A DNA stretch of 64,000 nt from an uncultured Porphyromonadaceae bacterium (lineage in GTDB: Bacteria > Bacteroidota > Bacteroidia > Bacteroidales > Muribaculaceae), in NCBI GenBank assembly GCA_946553045.1, contig CAMNRO010000001.1:1-64000 (forward strand). Direction: 5' to 3'. The position numbers were made by a program, and so were the translations under genes. This document shows positions 8,211 through 17,110 of the stretch, in pieces (positions within the stretch are counted from its first letter, which is position 1; each line of letters begins with the position of its first letter). The notes under the pieces are model-generated. The model saw only the letters and a program-made list of their open reading frames with translations, ran no database searches and was not told the DNA's origin.

Positions 8211-9104
8211 TCAGTGCGCCTCCACAGGCTCCATATGGATAGTGATGATTGCCGATTCTCCGAAACGCTCCTTGAGTCGCAGTTCGGCCTCGGTGACGAT
8301 GGCATGAGCCTGTGCGAGAGTCATATCGCCGTCCATTTTAGCGTGAAAATCAATTGCCACGGCGTTCCCTATGCGACGCGTACGGAGACGGTGCATGGCA
8401 TCAATCCCGGCAACCGACAGTACTGTCGCGCATATTTCGTTTTCCTCTTTTTCAGGCAATGACGCCTCAAGGAGCTCATCGATACTCGGTCTCATGATGT
8501 CGTAGCCCGATTTGATTATGAAAATGCTGACAACAACTGCAGCAAGAGGGTCGAGCACACGCCAGCGTTCGCCGAGGAACATTGCTCCGGCCACACCGAC
8601 AAGAGTGCCGAGCGACGATATCGCGTCGCTGCGGTGATGCCAGGCATTGGCAACAACGGCATTCGACTGCAACCCCCGCCCCCTAACAACAGTATATCGG
8701 TAGAGCCACTCCTTGGAAACCACAGACACCACGGCTATGACGAGAGCGAGCATTGTCGGCTCTGGCAAGTCTCGGCCGTGAATACAGTCTATGCACAGAC
8801 GCGCACCGTTGACGAACAGAGCAATACCGGCAACCGCCAGTATAAGACCGATAACCATAGTGGCAAAGGTTTCGAACTTGCCATGCCCGTAATCGTGGCC
8901 GCGGTCGTAGGGCTTGCCCGATATTCTGACAAACACAAGCACTATCACATCGGTAATGAAATCGGACAAGGAGTGCACCGCATCGGCAACCATTGCAGAA
9001 CTTCTGCCGACGATTCCTGCAACGAATTTCAACACGATGAGTACGGCATTAACAGCCGAGCCGATGAGCGTGACCTTATATATATCTTTTTCTCTTGTCT
9101 CCAT
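8211..9104 (-). CDS. Cation diffusion facilitator (CDF) metal exporter
   Basis: This 297-residue inner-membrane antiporter of the ZT/FieF class exports divalent metals against protons. The transmembrane part has the paired metal sites AVHSLSDFITD (HxxxD) near residue 40 and NAWHHRSDAISS (HxxxD) near residue 150. The C-terminal cytoplasmic domain (about residues 205-297) has the ferredoxin-like fold with VDFHAKMDGDMTL-type strands. HD/HD binding sites favour Zn or Fe, but specificity is inference. I chose the ATG at 9104 (METREKD); the longer reading from 9146 adds an unlikely tail that crosses the promoter. Confidence 0.94.
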   Translation of the reverse strand: METREKDIYKVTLIGSAVNAVLIVLKFVAGIVGRSSAMVADAVHSLSDFITDVIVLVFVRISGKPYDRGHDYGHGKFETFATMVIGLILAVAGIALFVNGARLCIDCIHGRDLPEPTMLALVIAVVSVVSKEWLYRYTVVRGRGLQSNAVVANAWHHRSDAISSLGTLVGVAGAMFLGERWRVLDPLAAVVVSIFIIKSGYDIMRPSIDELLEASLPEKEENEICATVLSVAGIDAMHRLRTRRIGNAVAIDFHAKMDGDMTLAQAHAIVTEAELRLKERFGESAIITIHMEPVEAH

Positions 9105-9115
9105 TGTCGAACGTG

Positions 9116-9146
9116 CAAAGATATAATTCTTCTCAGTGTAAAACAA
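9116..9146 (-). promoter_or_regulatory. -33/-7 promoter of the CDF gene
   Basis: On the minus strand, TTG (9144-9146) and TATCTTTG (9116-9123) are separated by 20 bases. The box ends 11 bases before the ATG. Confidence 0.65.
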
Positions 9147-9176
9147 TTAAAATCGGCAGACGGAACTAAAAATTAT

Positions 9177-9207
9177 TTTGTGGAGAACGATTTTTTTTGT
9201 ACTTTTG
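9177..9207 (+). promoter_or_regulatory. -33/-7 promoter of the L21-L27 operon
   Basis: TTTG (9177-9180), a 19-base spacer and TACTTTTG (9200-9207) match the Bacteroidota consensus well. The leader to rplU is about 90 bases, long enough to carry autoregulation, though I see no defined structure. Confidence 0.75.
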
Positions 9208-9301
9208 TGGGCTGAATTTCCGCAATAGGCTCTGAAAAGCAGGAGAATCAGATAGATATTTCTCTTCGCCTCAGCGGGTTAACTTATATTTACTATACAA
9301 A

Positions 9302-9622
9302 ATGTACGTAATCGTAGAAATCCAGGGTCAGCAGTTCAAGGCCGAAAAAGATCGGTTCCTGTATGTACACTACCTTGGTGAAACAGTGAAAGAAGGCGAC
9401 AGCGTAGAATTCGACCGCGTGCTCCTCGCCGATGTAGACGGTGCCGTAAAAGTAGGCGCTCCCACAGTAGAAGGTGCAAAGGTTGTCTGCGAAGTAGCAA
9501 CTCCCCTCGTGAAGGGCGACAAAGTAATCGTATTCAAGAAGAAACGTCGCAAAGGCTATCGCCGTAAAAACGGTCACCGCCAGTATTTCACCAAAATCGT
9601 GATTAAAGACATCATTGCCTAA
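9302..9622 (+). CDS. rplU: 50S ribosomal protein L21
   Basis: The 106-residue protein is of normal length for L21. It begins [13 protein letters not shown], with the conserved [20 protein letters not shown] segment near the C-terminus that binds 23S rRNA. It forms the usual two-gene unit with rpmA 26 bases downstream. Confidence 0.98.
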   Translation: MYVIVEIQGQQFKAEKDRFLYVHYLGETVKEGDSVEFDRVLLADVDGAVKVGAPTVEGAKVVCEVATPLVKGDKVIVFKKKRRKGYRRKNGHRQYFTKIVIKDIIA

Positions 9623-9648
9623 CCCCAGCTTAAAACCAATAATCCACT

Positions 9649-9912
9649 ATGGCACATAAAAAAGGCGTCGGTAGTTCTAAGAACGGCCGCGAATCTGAAA
9701 GCAAACGTCTGGGTGTGAAAATCTTCGGTGGCCAGTATGCCAAGGCCGGCAACATCATCAAGCGCCAGCGCGGCACCGTACACCACCCCGGTCTCAACGT
9801 AGGTATGGGCAAGGACCACACTCTTTACGCCCTCGTGAACGGCACAGTGCAGTTTACCGAAGGCCGTAACGGTCGCAAGTTCATCAACGTGACCCCCGTA
9901 GGCGAAGCATAA
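9649..9912 (+). CDS. rpmA: 50S ribosomal protein L27
   Basis: The 87-residue protein starts [16 protein letters not shown], the flexible N-terminus that reaches toward the peptidyl-transferase centre, and contains [17 protein letters not shown]. The N-terminus has no cleavable extension of the Firmicutes type. It follows rplU and precedes a large hairpin. Confidence 0.98.
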   Translation: MAHKKGVGSSKNGRESESKRLGVKIFGGQYAKAGNIIKRQRGTVHHPGLNVGMGKDHTLYALVNGTVQFTEGRNGRKFINVTPVGEA

Positions 9913-9942
9913 GCTTATCGTCTTCAGGCTATCAAACCCCAT

Positions 9943-9992
9943 ACAGCGAACTGCTTGGCGCACCCTTCCGAGGCTGCACGGCAGTTCGCTGT
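9943..9992 (+). terminator. Hairpin after rpmA
   Basis: A 12-bp perfect inverted repeat (ACAGCGAACTGC and its complement) encloses a 26-base loop, 30 bases past the L27 stop. There is no strong U-run, so termination is probable rather than certain. Confidence 0.55.
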
Positions 9993-10039
9993 CGCATATA
10001 TACCAAGCGGACGAATGCCCGCGAAACCCGACTACAGCA

Positions 10040-10840
10040 ATGAAAAAAGTATTACTGTTTGCCGCAAGTTCACTTTGCGCCCTTGCCTCGTTCGCATGGA
10101 GCCAGAAAGGACACGACACCGTGGCATATATCGCCGAATGCCATCTCACACCGGCCGCAGCCGACTCTGTCGCAGCCATTCTCGAAGGCAAATCGCCCGT
10201 GTACTGGGCCAACTGGCTCGACAACGCCAGCCACACTCCCGACTATGCCTATACCAAAACATGGCACTATAAGAACATAAACGAAGGCGTCGACTACAAT
10301 GACGCGCCCCTCAACCCCAACGGCGATGTCGTGCGTGCAATCCGCGAACAGATTGCCATTCTTGCCGACAGTGTTTCCACAATGTCGCAGAAACAGCTGG
10401 CCATGAAGATTCTGATTCATGTCGTAGGCGACCTTCATCAGCCTATGCACCTCGGCCGTGAGACCGACAAAGGCGCCAACTACGTGAAGGTGCGGTTCTT
10501 CGGTCGCGATGCCAACCTCCACTCCGTATGGGACGGCTCCATCATGAACAGCGGACACGCATGGACATACACCGAATGGCAGAACCAGCTCGACCGCCTT
10601 CCGGCCGACAAGGCTGAGGCAGAAGCTGCCGGAAATGTCGACGACTGGGGCCGACAGACCTATGAAATCGCAAAAGCGGTATATGACTACTTCCCTGCAG
10701 GCGCCAAAATATCCTACGACCAGGTAGCACACTGGACTCCGGTCATAGAGCAGCAATTGCTCCGCGGCGGCCTCCGCCTCGCCCGCATTCTCAACGCCAT
10801 CTACGACCCCGAATCGGCCGACAATCCCGCCAACTTCTAA
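10040..10840 (+). CDS. S1/P1-type zinc-dependent nuclease, exported
   Basis: The 266-residue protein has a signal peptide (about residues 1-18) ending SFA, so the mature chain begins with Trp. In this family the N-terminal Trp amine and carbonyl ligate the zinc cluster. Further ligands are visible in KGHDTVAYIAE and in the diagnostic HVVGDLHQPMHLG motif near residue 135, with SVWDGSIM after it. These enzymes degrade single-stranded DNA and RNA and remove 3'-phosphates; a periplasmic scavenging role is likely. No operon partner is evident. Confidence 0.93.
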   Translation: MKKVLLFAASSLCALASFAWSQKGHDTVAYIAECHLTPAAADSVAAILEGKSPVYWANWLDNASHTPDYAYTKTWHYKNINEGVDYNDAPLNPNGDVVRAIREQIAILADSVSTMSQKQLAMKILIHVVGDLHQPMHLGRETDKGANYVKVRFFGRDANLHSVWDGSIMNSGHAWTYTEWQNQLDRLPADKAEAEAAGNVDDWGRQTYEIAKAVYDYFPAGAKISYDQVAHWTPVIEQQLLRGGLRLARILNAIYDPESADNPANF

Positions 10841-10879
10841 CTTTAGTGTTTTTTAAGTGTGTGATTGGCGTTTTTTCAC

Positions 10880-10887
10880 TACTTTTG
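10880..10887 (+). promoter_or_regulatory. -7 box (TACTTTTG) for glyS
   Basis: TACTTTTG lies about 42 bases before the glyS ATG. No -33 TTG is found at 19-21 bases. Confidence 0.6.
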
Positions 10888-10929
10888 CAATTCAATTAAC
10901 AGACTAATCCAAAGAAATAATCGACAGAT

Positions 10930-12474
10930 ATGGCACAGCAAGACGATGTCTTTAAAAAAATCGTATCGCACGCTAAAGAATACGGTTTCGTCTTTCCTTC
11001 AAGCGAAATATACGACGGTCTGTCGGCCGTCTACGACTACGGCCAGAACGGCGTAGAACTCAAAAACAACATCAAGCGCTACTGGTGGGATGCGATGACC
11101 CTCCTTCACGACAATATCGTCGGAATCGACTCCGCGATTTTCATGCACCCCACCATCTGGAAGGCTTCGGGCCATGTCGACGCTTTCAACGACCCTCTGA
11201 TTGACAACCGCGACTCCAAAAAGCGCTACCGCGCCGACGTGCTCATCGAAGACCACCTCGCCAAAATCGACGACAAAATAGCCAAGGAAGTAGCCAAGGC
11301 CGCAAAGCGTTTCGGCGACGCATTCGACGAAGCCCAGTTCCGCGCAACCAACACCCGCGTACTCGAGTATCAGGCACGCCGCGACGCTCTCCATGAACGC
11401 TTCGCCGAGGCCATGAACGCCAACGACCTCGAAGGTCTGCGTCAGATTATCATCGACGAAGAAATCGTCTGCCCGATTTCCGGCACAAAAAACTGGACAG
11501 AAGTTCGCCAGTTCAACCTCATGTTCAAGACCGAGATGGGTTCTACCGCCGACGGCTCGATGACCGTATATCTGCGTCCCGAGACCGCCCAGGGTATCTT
11601 CGTGAACTATCTCAACGTGCAGAAGACCGGCCGCATGCGCATTCCCTTCGGTATCGCCCAGATAGGCAAGGCTTTCCGCAATGAAATCGTGGCACGTCAG
11701 TTCATCTTCCGCATGCGCGAGTTCGAGCAGATGGAAATGCAGTTCTTCGTACGCCCCGGCGAAGAGCTCAAATGGTTCGCCCAGTGGAAGGAATGGCGTC
11801 TCAAATGGCACAAGGCCCTCGGCCTCGGCGACCACAAATACCGCTACCACGACCACGACAAGCTGGCTCACTACGCCAATGCCGCAACCGACATCGAATT
11901 CCAGATGCCTTTCGGCTTCAAGGAAGTGGAAGGTATCCACAGCCGCACCAACTTCGACCTCTCGCAGCACCAGAAGTTCTCGGGCAAAAAAATCGAATAC
12001 TTCGATCCCGAACTCAACGAGCACTATACTCCCTACGTCATCGAAACCTCGATTGGCGTTGACCGCATGTTCCTGAGCGTACTCTGCTCCAGCTATGAGG
12101 AAGAACAGCTCCCCGGCGGCGATACCCGCACCGTGCTCCACCTCCCCGCAGCCCTCGCTCCAGTGAAGTGTGCCGTGCTTCCCCTCGTGCGCAAAGACGG
12201 TCTGCCCGAGAAAGCACGCGAAATCGTCGATGACCTCAAGTTCGACTTCGCCACACACTACGAGGAAAAAGACGCCATCGGCAAACGCTACCGCCGTCAG
12301 GACGCCATCGGTACCCCGTTCTGTATCACAGTTGACCATCAGACTCTCGAGGACAACACCGTGACCCTGCGCGAACGCGACTCCATGGAACAGACCCGCG
12401 TGTCGGTCGACGATCTCCACAAGCTGATTCACGACCGCGTGAGCCTCGCCTCGCTCCTGCGCAAACTTAAATAA
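10930..12474 (+). CDS. glyS: Glycyl-tRNA synthetase, alpha2 dimer type
   Basis: The 514-residue class II synthetase of the eukaryote/archaea-like homodimeric type charges tRNA-Gly. Motif 2 region FRNEIVARQFIFRMREFEQMEM, preceded by YLRPETAQGIFVNY, and the motif 3 region ETSIGVDRMFL are visible. The C-terminal anticodon-binding domain starts near residue 410 (PVKCAVLPLVRKDG). It is unrelated to the alpha2beta2 GlyQS enzyme. It stands alone with its own promoter. Confidence 0.97.
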   Translation: MAQQDDVFKKIVSHAKEYGFVFPSSEIYDGLSAVYDYGQNGVELKNNIKRYWWDAMTLLHDNIVGIDSAIFMHPTIWKASGHVDAFNDPLIDNRDSKKRYRADVLIEDHLAKIDDKIAKEVAKAAKRFGDAFDEAQFRATNTRVLEYQARRDALHERFAEAMNANDLEGLRQIIIDEEIVCPISGTKNWTEVRQFNLMFKTEMGSTADGSMTVYLRPETAQGIFVNYLNVQKTGRMRIPFGIAQIGKAFRNEIVARQFIFRMREFEQMEMQFFVRPGEELKWFAQWKEWRLKWHKALGLGDHKYRYHDHDKLAHYANAATDIEFQMPFGFKEVEGIHSRTNFDLSQHQKFSGKKIEYFDPELNEHYTPYVIETSIGVDRMFLSVLCSSYEEEQLPGGDTRTVLHLPAALAPVKCAVLPLVRKDGLPEKAREIVDDLKFDFATHYEEKDAIGKRYRRQDAIGTPFCITVDHQTLEDNTVTLRERDSMEQTRVSVDDLHKLIHDRVSLASLLRKLK

Positions 12475-12480
12475 TATTAC

Positions 12481-12576
12481 AGTAGTTTATAAAGTACGAA
12501 GTCGAGAAAGTCAAGATTATAGTCCGACTTGACCATTATCTTAACTCATCGACTTTATTCACTTCATTAACACTAC
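12481..12576. repeat. Imperfect inverted repeat between glyS and lemA
   Basis: The left arm (from 12481, beginning AGTAGT and running through AAGTCGAGAAAGTC) and the right arm (12550-12576, ending in ACACTACT) are partly complementary. Matches are interrupted and this is the weakest of three such purine-rich palindromes in the window. No TAnnTTTG box is seen in this gap, so it may be a processed or terminating structure. Confidence 0.4.
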
Positions 12577-12590
12577 TAATCTCCCCTGTT

Positions 12591-13205
12591 ATGAAAAAGT
12601 CTTATATAATAATCGGCATTTTAGTTGCTCTGGGCCTCTTCGCCTTTTTCAATGGCAAATCGACCTACAACTCCATGATGACCCTCGACCAGGACGTTGA
12701 GCAGTCGTGGGCCCAGGTTCAGGTGCAGTATCAGCGCCGTCTCGACCTCATTCCCAACCTTGTCGAGACCGTCAAAGGCTATGCCAAGCACGAAAGCGAA
12801 ACTTTCGAGAACGTGACCCGCGCCCGCGCAGGCCTCACCGATGCCTACAATGAGGCTAATGATGCCAACAGCACCACAGCCCCCGACAACGAGCAGGCAT
12901 TCGTAAAAGAACAGCAGTCGCAGGACGCCCTCAAGAAGGCTCTCAGCATCTACGTAAATGCCGTTCGCGAAGCCTACCCCGACCTCAAGGCCGACACTCA
13001 ATTCATCAACCTGCAGACTCAGCTCGAAGGCACTGAAAACCGCATAGCCACCGAACGCGGCCGCTACACAGAGGCAGTGCGCACATACAATGTGGCCGTA
13101 AAGCGCTTCCCCGCCAACATCTGGGCTTCGATTTTCGGCTTCAAGGCCAAATCTCAGTTCCAGGCCGACGCAGAAGCTGCCAAAGCCCCTACAGTAACAT
13201 TCTGA
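12591..13205 (+). CDS. lemA: LemA family protein
   Basis: The 204-residue protein has one N-terminal membrane helix (about residues 5-21) and then the long helical LemA domain. It carries the conserved start LDQDVEQSWAQVQVQYQRR followed by LIPNLVETVKGYA and, later, LQTQLEGTENRIATER and YN.AVKRFPANIWA. The family is widespread and its function is not settled. The next gene starts one base after its stop, so the FKBP-like lipoprotein is certainly co-transcribed. Confidence 0.95.
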   Translation: MKKSYIIIGILVALGLFAFFNGKSTYNSMMTLDQDVEQSWAQVQVQYQRRLDLIPNLVETVKGYAKHESETFENVTRARAGLTDAYNEANDANSTTAPDNEQAFVKEQQSQDALKKALSIYVNAVREAYPDLKADTQFINLQTQLEGTENRIATERGRYTEAVRTYNVAVKRFPANIWASIFGFKAKSQFQADAEAAKAPTVTF

Positions 13206-13206
13206 T

Positions 13207-13770
13207 ATGAAAAAACTGCTTTATCTGCCCATAGCCCTTCTTCTCGCTGCCGGTGCAGGTTGCGACGACGATGTCAAGACCACCTGGGAAGAATATACCG
13301 ACTGGCGTGAGGCAAATGCCGAATGGCTTGCCGAGCAACAGCTGCGCACCAATCCCGACGGCACACCTTATTTCACAAAGATTGTGCCCGACTGGAACCC
13401 AGGCGCTTTCGTGCTGATCCACTATTTCAACGACCGCGCGGAAACCGAAGGCAATCTAAGTCCGATTTACACCAGCACTATCGACACGCGCTATGAGCTT
13501 CATCTCTACGACGGCACTGCCGCCGACTCGAGCACTCTGAGCACTTCGCCTGCTCCCGGAGTATTCCGCACCCGGCTCAACAATACCGTCCAGGGCTGGG
13601 CAATGGCGCTGTGCGACATGCGCTGCGGCGATACTGCAGAAGTAATCCTTCCCTACGGTGTTGCCTACGGCTCGCAGAACCTCGGTACAATTCCCCCGTA
13701 TTCGAATCTGCGCTTCAATATCCGCCTTGTAGACATTCCTTACTATGAGGCTCCGCCTTACGAAAAATAA
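13207..13770 (+). CDS. FKBP-like lipoprotein
   Basis: This 187-residue lipoprotein has an SPII site (AAGAGC, Cys 19) followed by acidic DDD. The C-terminal half has the outline of an FKBP peptidyl-prolyl isomerase: GWAMALCDMRCGDTAEVILPYGVAYG followed by the hydrophobic IPPYSNLRFNIRLVDI strand. Several of the aromatic active-site residues of true FKBPs are not obvious, so chaperone activity without isomerisation is possible. It is coupled to lemA (one-base gap) and ends at a strong terminator. Confidence 0.78.
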   Translation: MKKLLYLPIALLLAAGAGCDDDVKTTWEEYTDWREANAEWLAEQQLRTNPDGTPYFTKIVPDWNPGAFVLIHYFNDRAETEGNLSPIYTSTIDTRYELHLYDGTAADSSTLSTSPAPGVFRTRLNNTVQGWAMALCDMRCGDTAEVILPYGVAYGSQNLGTIPPYSNLRFNIRLVDIPYYEAPPYEK

Positions 13771-13780
13771 GCCCGATATA

Positions 13781-13815
13781 AAAACGGCCGCGCAATCATC
13801 TGCGTGGCCGTTTTT
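13781..13815 (+). terminator. Terminator of lemA-FKBP operon
   Basis: The stem AAAACGGCC / GGCCGTTTT (with extra GCG.CGC pairing) is followed by U5. It is flanked by A- and T-runs, so it may also act on the convergent PspC transcript. Confidence 0.85.
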
Positions 13816-13893
13816 CATAAACAATCAATCTAATTATACTTTATGATATATTTAACTTTCTGACTGTCGCCCGTGGGAGGCGACAGACTGCCG

Positions 13894-14943
13894 TTACATC
13901 GAGGCCGCAACCACCGATACAGCTATGCCGAGAGAGATAAGAAGAATTTCCATGATAAATACTGTAATCTTAGTGGTTTTGGAAGCCGCTCCGGCATTGA
14001 ACAGTACACAAGCCGATGCCCAAGCAAGCGCCCAGCCGGCGATTGCCGCTGCCAGAGACCATATCATTATGCAGACAAAGTATATCGGCTCTCCATGCCA
14101 GGGAAGACGCCATACGAGGTCGGGCACATAGCTGAAGTGATACCATAGCTGGCACGCACCTACCGATAGGAAGGAAATGAGACCTCCGATCAGAGCCAGA
14201 CAGCCAACTATGCCGAGGAAACCCATCACAACCTTACCGACGACGGCAAGAATCAGAGAAAAAAAATTGCGGGGCTCCTCCTCTTGCCCGTTGGGTGCTG
14301 CTGTCGGACTGTTTTCCATGAAAGCCTGCCCGACTGTATCCACATTCACAGGTTCGCCCTTCATCTCAAGAATCTGGCGAGGCGTCTTGGCCGGCGGTAT
14401 TATCATCCAGCCAAGGAGATAGAGCACCACCATAGGCACTAACATCGGCACCCAGAAGTTGCAGCAGGCAATCACAGCATAGAGCAGGCGCAGTATATTT
14501 GCATTCCAGTCAAGATAAGTTGCCACTCCGCCGAGCACGCCTCCGAAAATCTTGTTTTTCATATTGCGGTAGAGACGCTTGCGTGTCGGGAAATTGAATT
14601 CCACGAAAGGCTTGGACTCCTCTTGCTGTACTCTGGAGCCCTGCATGCTTTCGTCGCTGCAATCCTCTCTGTCCATCTGAACTTCGTCTGTAATCTGCTC
14701 CGGGCGCCCCATAGTCTCAATTACCGAGGTGACATCTGCTTTGACTATCACATTTGCACCTGACGCTATGCGCTCCTCGAAAAGTTCGCGTATGCGGCTC
14801 TCGATGTCGCTTACTATTTCGGCGCCTTCGGTACCCTTGAAAGTGAGTCTGAGTTGCTGCAGATAATCCTGAAGCATCAGATAGGCGTCTTCGTCTATAT
14901 AGAAAATCTGGCCGTCGATATTGGCCGGGTATGTGCGTTTCAT
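13894..14943 (-). CDS. PspC-domain membrane protein
   Basis: This 349-residue protein has a cytoplasmic N-terminal domain (residues 1-110, beginning MKRTYPANIDGQIF) with a conserved FYIDEDAY start found in Bacteroidota PspC proteins. A PspC core follows: IFGGVLGGVATYLDWN near residue 135 and then LRLLYAVIA. Several more membrane helices run to the C-terminus. PspC proteins belong to envelope-stress circuits. The gene overlaps padR as ATGA, which is the common PadR-PspC arrangement, so PadR probably autoregulates both. Confidence 0.9.
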   Translation of the reverse strand: MKRTYPANIDGQIFYIDEDAYLMLQDYLQQLRLTFKGTEGAEIVSDIESRIRELFEERIASGANVIVKADVTSVIETMGRPEQITDEVQMDREDCSDESMQGSRVQQEESKPFVEFNFPTRKRLYRNMKNKIFGGVLGGVATYLDWNANILRLLYAVIACCNFWVPMLVPMVVLYLLGWMIIPPAKTPRQILEMKGEPVNVDTVGQAFMENSPTAAPNGQEEEPRNFFSLILAVVGKVVMGFLGIVGCLALIGGLISFLSVGACQLWYHFSYVPDLVWRLPWHGEPIYFVCIMIWSLAAAIAGWALAWASACVLFNAGAASKTTKITVFIMEILLISLGIAVSVVAASM

Positions 14944-15302
14944 TCTTCGTCGATATTAATTGGTGGAGGCGTTTGAGAAGGGAGGAGAATGTGATTTACG
15001 GTGTGGCAGATTTCATCCCATGATGCTTTCAGCTGGTCGAGAAACTGAAGGCCAAGCGGGGTGATTGAGTAATACTTGCGCGGTGGCCCCGATGGCGATT
15101 CCTCCCAGCGGTAGGCGAGCAATCCGTCGTTTTTCAGACGGGTCAGGAGCGGGTAAAGCGTGCCTTCCATCACTATCAGATGGGCTTCTTTCATGCTGGC
15201 TATGATTTCGGATGCATAAGCGTCGCGATTCCTTAGCAGCAGCAACACGCAAAATTCCAGCATCCCCTTGCGCATTTGCGATTTCAGATTGTCGATGTTC
15301 AT
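14940..15302 (-). CDS. PadR-family transcriptional regulator
   Basis: The 120-residue winged-helix repressor shows the PadR signature: KGMLEFCVLLLLRNRDAYASEI, then MEGTLYPLLTRLKNDGLLAYRWEES, GPPRKYYSITPLG and a short C-terminal dimerisation helix. It heads the padR-pspC pair. The promoter upstream (15356-15363) and the 50-base leader would be the natural operator, but I cannot define a palindrome with confidence. Confidence 0.95.
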   Translation of the reverse strand: MNIDNLKSQMRKGMLEFCVLLLLRNRDAYASEIIASMKEAHLIVMEGTLYPLLTRLKNDGLLAYRWEESPSGPPRKYYSITPLGLQFLDQLKASWDEICHTVNHILLPSQTPPPINIDEE

Positions 15303-15355
15303 TGAGTTTTTTCTTTGATTGTAGATTTTAGAGGGGTGCTCTTCTGATTACGGTG

Positions 15356-15363
15356 CAAAGTTA
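15356..15363 (-). promoter_or_regulatory. -7 box (TAACTTTG) for padR-pspC
   Basis: On the minus strand TAACTTTG lies about 53 bases before the padR ATG. An adjacent near-palindrome, TAGTACTATG..CATAGTACTA (15375-15399), lies upstream of the box and could be the PadR operator. Confidence 0.55.
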
Positions 15364-15478
15364 AGCAGTCAAAAGGTACTATGCAATACATAGTACTAAA
15401 ATTTACTCGAATTTTGCATATTTTAACACTTAAACACCCAAAAAGTCCTCCTAAGCCCTATTATGACAAAATTTTTGC

Positions 15479-15486
15479 TATATTTG
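15479..15486 (+). promoter_or_regulatory. -7 box (TATATTTG) for the thioesterase-dprA pair
   Basis: TATATTTG ends 5 bases before the ATG at 15492, predicting a leaderless transcript. Confidence 0.6.
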
Positions 15487-15491
15487 CCATC

Positions 15492-15902
15492 ATGAATAGC
15501 GAATACATATATGAATTGCCTCTGAAGGTACGCGATTATGAGGTAGATGCCGAAGGAATTGTGAACAATGCCAATTATCTTCATTACCTCGAGCATACCC
15601 GACATGAGTTCTGCGAGCAGGCAGGGCTGTCGTTCCGCACCATGCGCGAACGCGGTCTCACACCAGTCGTATCCCGTATAGAAATCAAATACCTGCATTC
15701 GCTTGGTCTGGGAGACAGCATGGTCAGCAAGCTTGCAATGAGCCGGCGCGGACCCGTATTCGTATTCCGGCAGGACATATACACTCCCGACGGCGAACCC
15801 GTGGTAAAAGCCACAGTCGACATAGCCTGCTATGAGAACGGACGCCTTTCGCGAGGCGAAACTCTTGCAGAAGCATTTGGCCGGTATCTTAAACAAGAAT
15901 GA
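15492..15902 (+). CDS. Hotdog-fold acyl-CoA thioesterase
   Basis: The 136-residue 4-hydroxybenzoyl-CoA thioesterase/YbgC-type protein has the start LPLKVRDYEVDAEGIVNNANYLHYLEHTRHEF, which holds the catalytic Asp and the long hotdog helix, followed by SRIEIKYLHSLGLGD. It hydrolyses acyl-CoA or acyl-ACP; the chain preference is unknown. I chose the ATG at 15492 because the family begins here and the promoter box lies directly before it. A longer in-frame reading to 15381 would cross that promoter. It overlaps dprA as ATGA. Confidence 0.92.
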   Translation: MNSEYIYELPLKVRDYEVDAEGIVNNANYLHYLEHTRHEFCEQAGLSFRTMRERGLTPVVSRIEIKYLHSLGLGDSMVSKLAMSRRGPVFVFRQDIYTPDGEPVVKATVDIACYENGRLSRGETLAEAFGRYLKQE

Positions 15903-17017
15903 ACAGCCACGACGAACTCATATATAAAATAGCGTTCGCCACTTATCGCAACGTGAATTACAGCAGCGCCACACGCCTCGAAGCAAAGCATGTGACGCCC
16001 GAAGCGTTTTTCACATTTCCGTCCTCTACCCTCGCCAGCATAACAGGGCTTAAACCGGCTTTTTTTGCCGATGACAGGCGCCGCGAAGCGCTCGAATCGG
16101 CCCGTCGCGAAGCAGATTTCATAGCAGCAAATCACATCAGGGCAATATACTATACCGATGAGGAATATCCGGCCAGGCTTGCTGAATGCAACGACGCGCC
16201 TGCAATGCTTTTTGTGCTCGGAAATTCGAAACTCGACTTCAGACATGTGGTAGCCGTTGTCGGCACACGACACTGCACCGCTTACGGCCTCGACTTTACC
16301 CGCACACTTGTAGAAGACCTTGCAAAAAGTCTCGACGACGTGCTGATTGTAAGCGGTCTGGCATACGGTATCGACATTGCGGCACACAAGGCGGCCGTAT
16401 CGTCGGGAGTGACAACGGGAGCCGTATTCGCTCACGGTCTCAATACCATATATCCGGCTGACCATCGCGATGCCGCACGCCGCATTATGGCCGAAGGTGG
16501 ATTTCTTGCCACCGAATACCGCACCTGCGAGGCCATACACCGCGGCAACTTCCTTGCCCGCAACCGCATAGTCGCCGGCATGGCAGATGCCACAGTCGTG
16601 GTGGAAAGCGACGAGCGCGGAGGCGCAATGTCTACAGCGTCTATAGCTTCGGCCTACAACCGCGAGGTTTTTGCTGTGCCGGGGCGTGTCTATGACCCCG
16701 CAAGCAGAGGATGCAATGCTCTCATTGCCCGACGTCAGGCTTCGATAATCCGTGGCGCCGACGACCTTATCGACATCATGGGCTGGACTCCGAAACCTCA
16801 GAAGGGCGAACAACAGGAATTCAGTTTCGAACTCGACACGACACAGCAGACCTTAGTCGATTTCATACGCAAAAATCCGACAGCGACTGTAAACGATATG
16901 TGCGTGGCGCTTGCCCTACCCTACTCCCAGATGGGCAGCATTCTCTTCGAAATGGAGATGGCCGACATAATCGTGTCGCTGCCCGGAGGAAGATATGGCG
17001 TAATACTCAAACGTTAA
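15899..17017 (+). CDS. dprA: DNA-processing protein DprA
   Basis: The 372-residue protein binds single-stranded DNA and loads RecA during transformation or recombination. It has an N-terminal helical region, then the Rossmann-like DprA core: AVVGTRHCTAYG, IVSGLAYGIDIAAH, ATGAVFAHGL, FLARNRIVAGMADATVVVES and SRGCNALI. A C-terminal winged-helix (about residues 310-372) follows. Most Bacteroidota are not known to be naturally competent, yet DprA is conserved. It is translationally coupled to the thioesterase. Confidence 0.96.
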   Translation: MNSHDELIYKIAFATYRNVNYSSATRLEAKHVTPEAFFTFPSSTLASITGLKPAFFADDRRREALESARREADFIAANHIRAIYYTDEEYPARLAECNDAPAMLFVLGNSKLDFRHVVAVVGTRHCTAYGLDFTRTLVEDLAKSLDDVLIVSGLAYGIDIAAHKAAVSSGVTTGAVFAHGLNTIYPADHRDAARRIMAEGGFLATEYRTCEAIHRGNFLARNRIVAGMADATVVVESDERGGAMSTASIASAYNREVFAVPGRVYDPASRGCNALIARRQASIIRGADDLIDIMGWTPKPQKGEQQEFSFELDTTQQTLVDFIRKNPTATVNDMCVALALPYSQMGSILFEMEMADIIVSLPGGRYGVILKR

Positions 17018-17110
17018 ATAATCAATAAACCGAAATACAGGCACGAGGTCGGGTGTTATACTTAAGACACCAAGGTCCGTCTTCTGATTTCAAACTACTA
17101 ACTATACTAC

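Noticed and set aside
9208-9301. L21 leader as a structured riboregulator
   Set aside because: The roughly 90-base leader is long enough, but I could not find a convincing stem or known ribosomal-protein binding motif.
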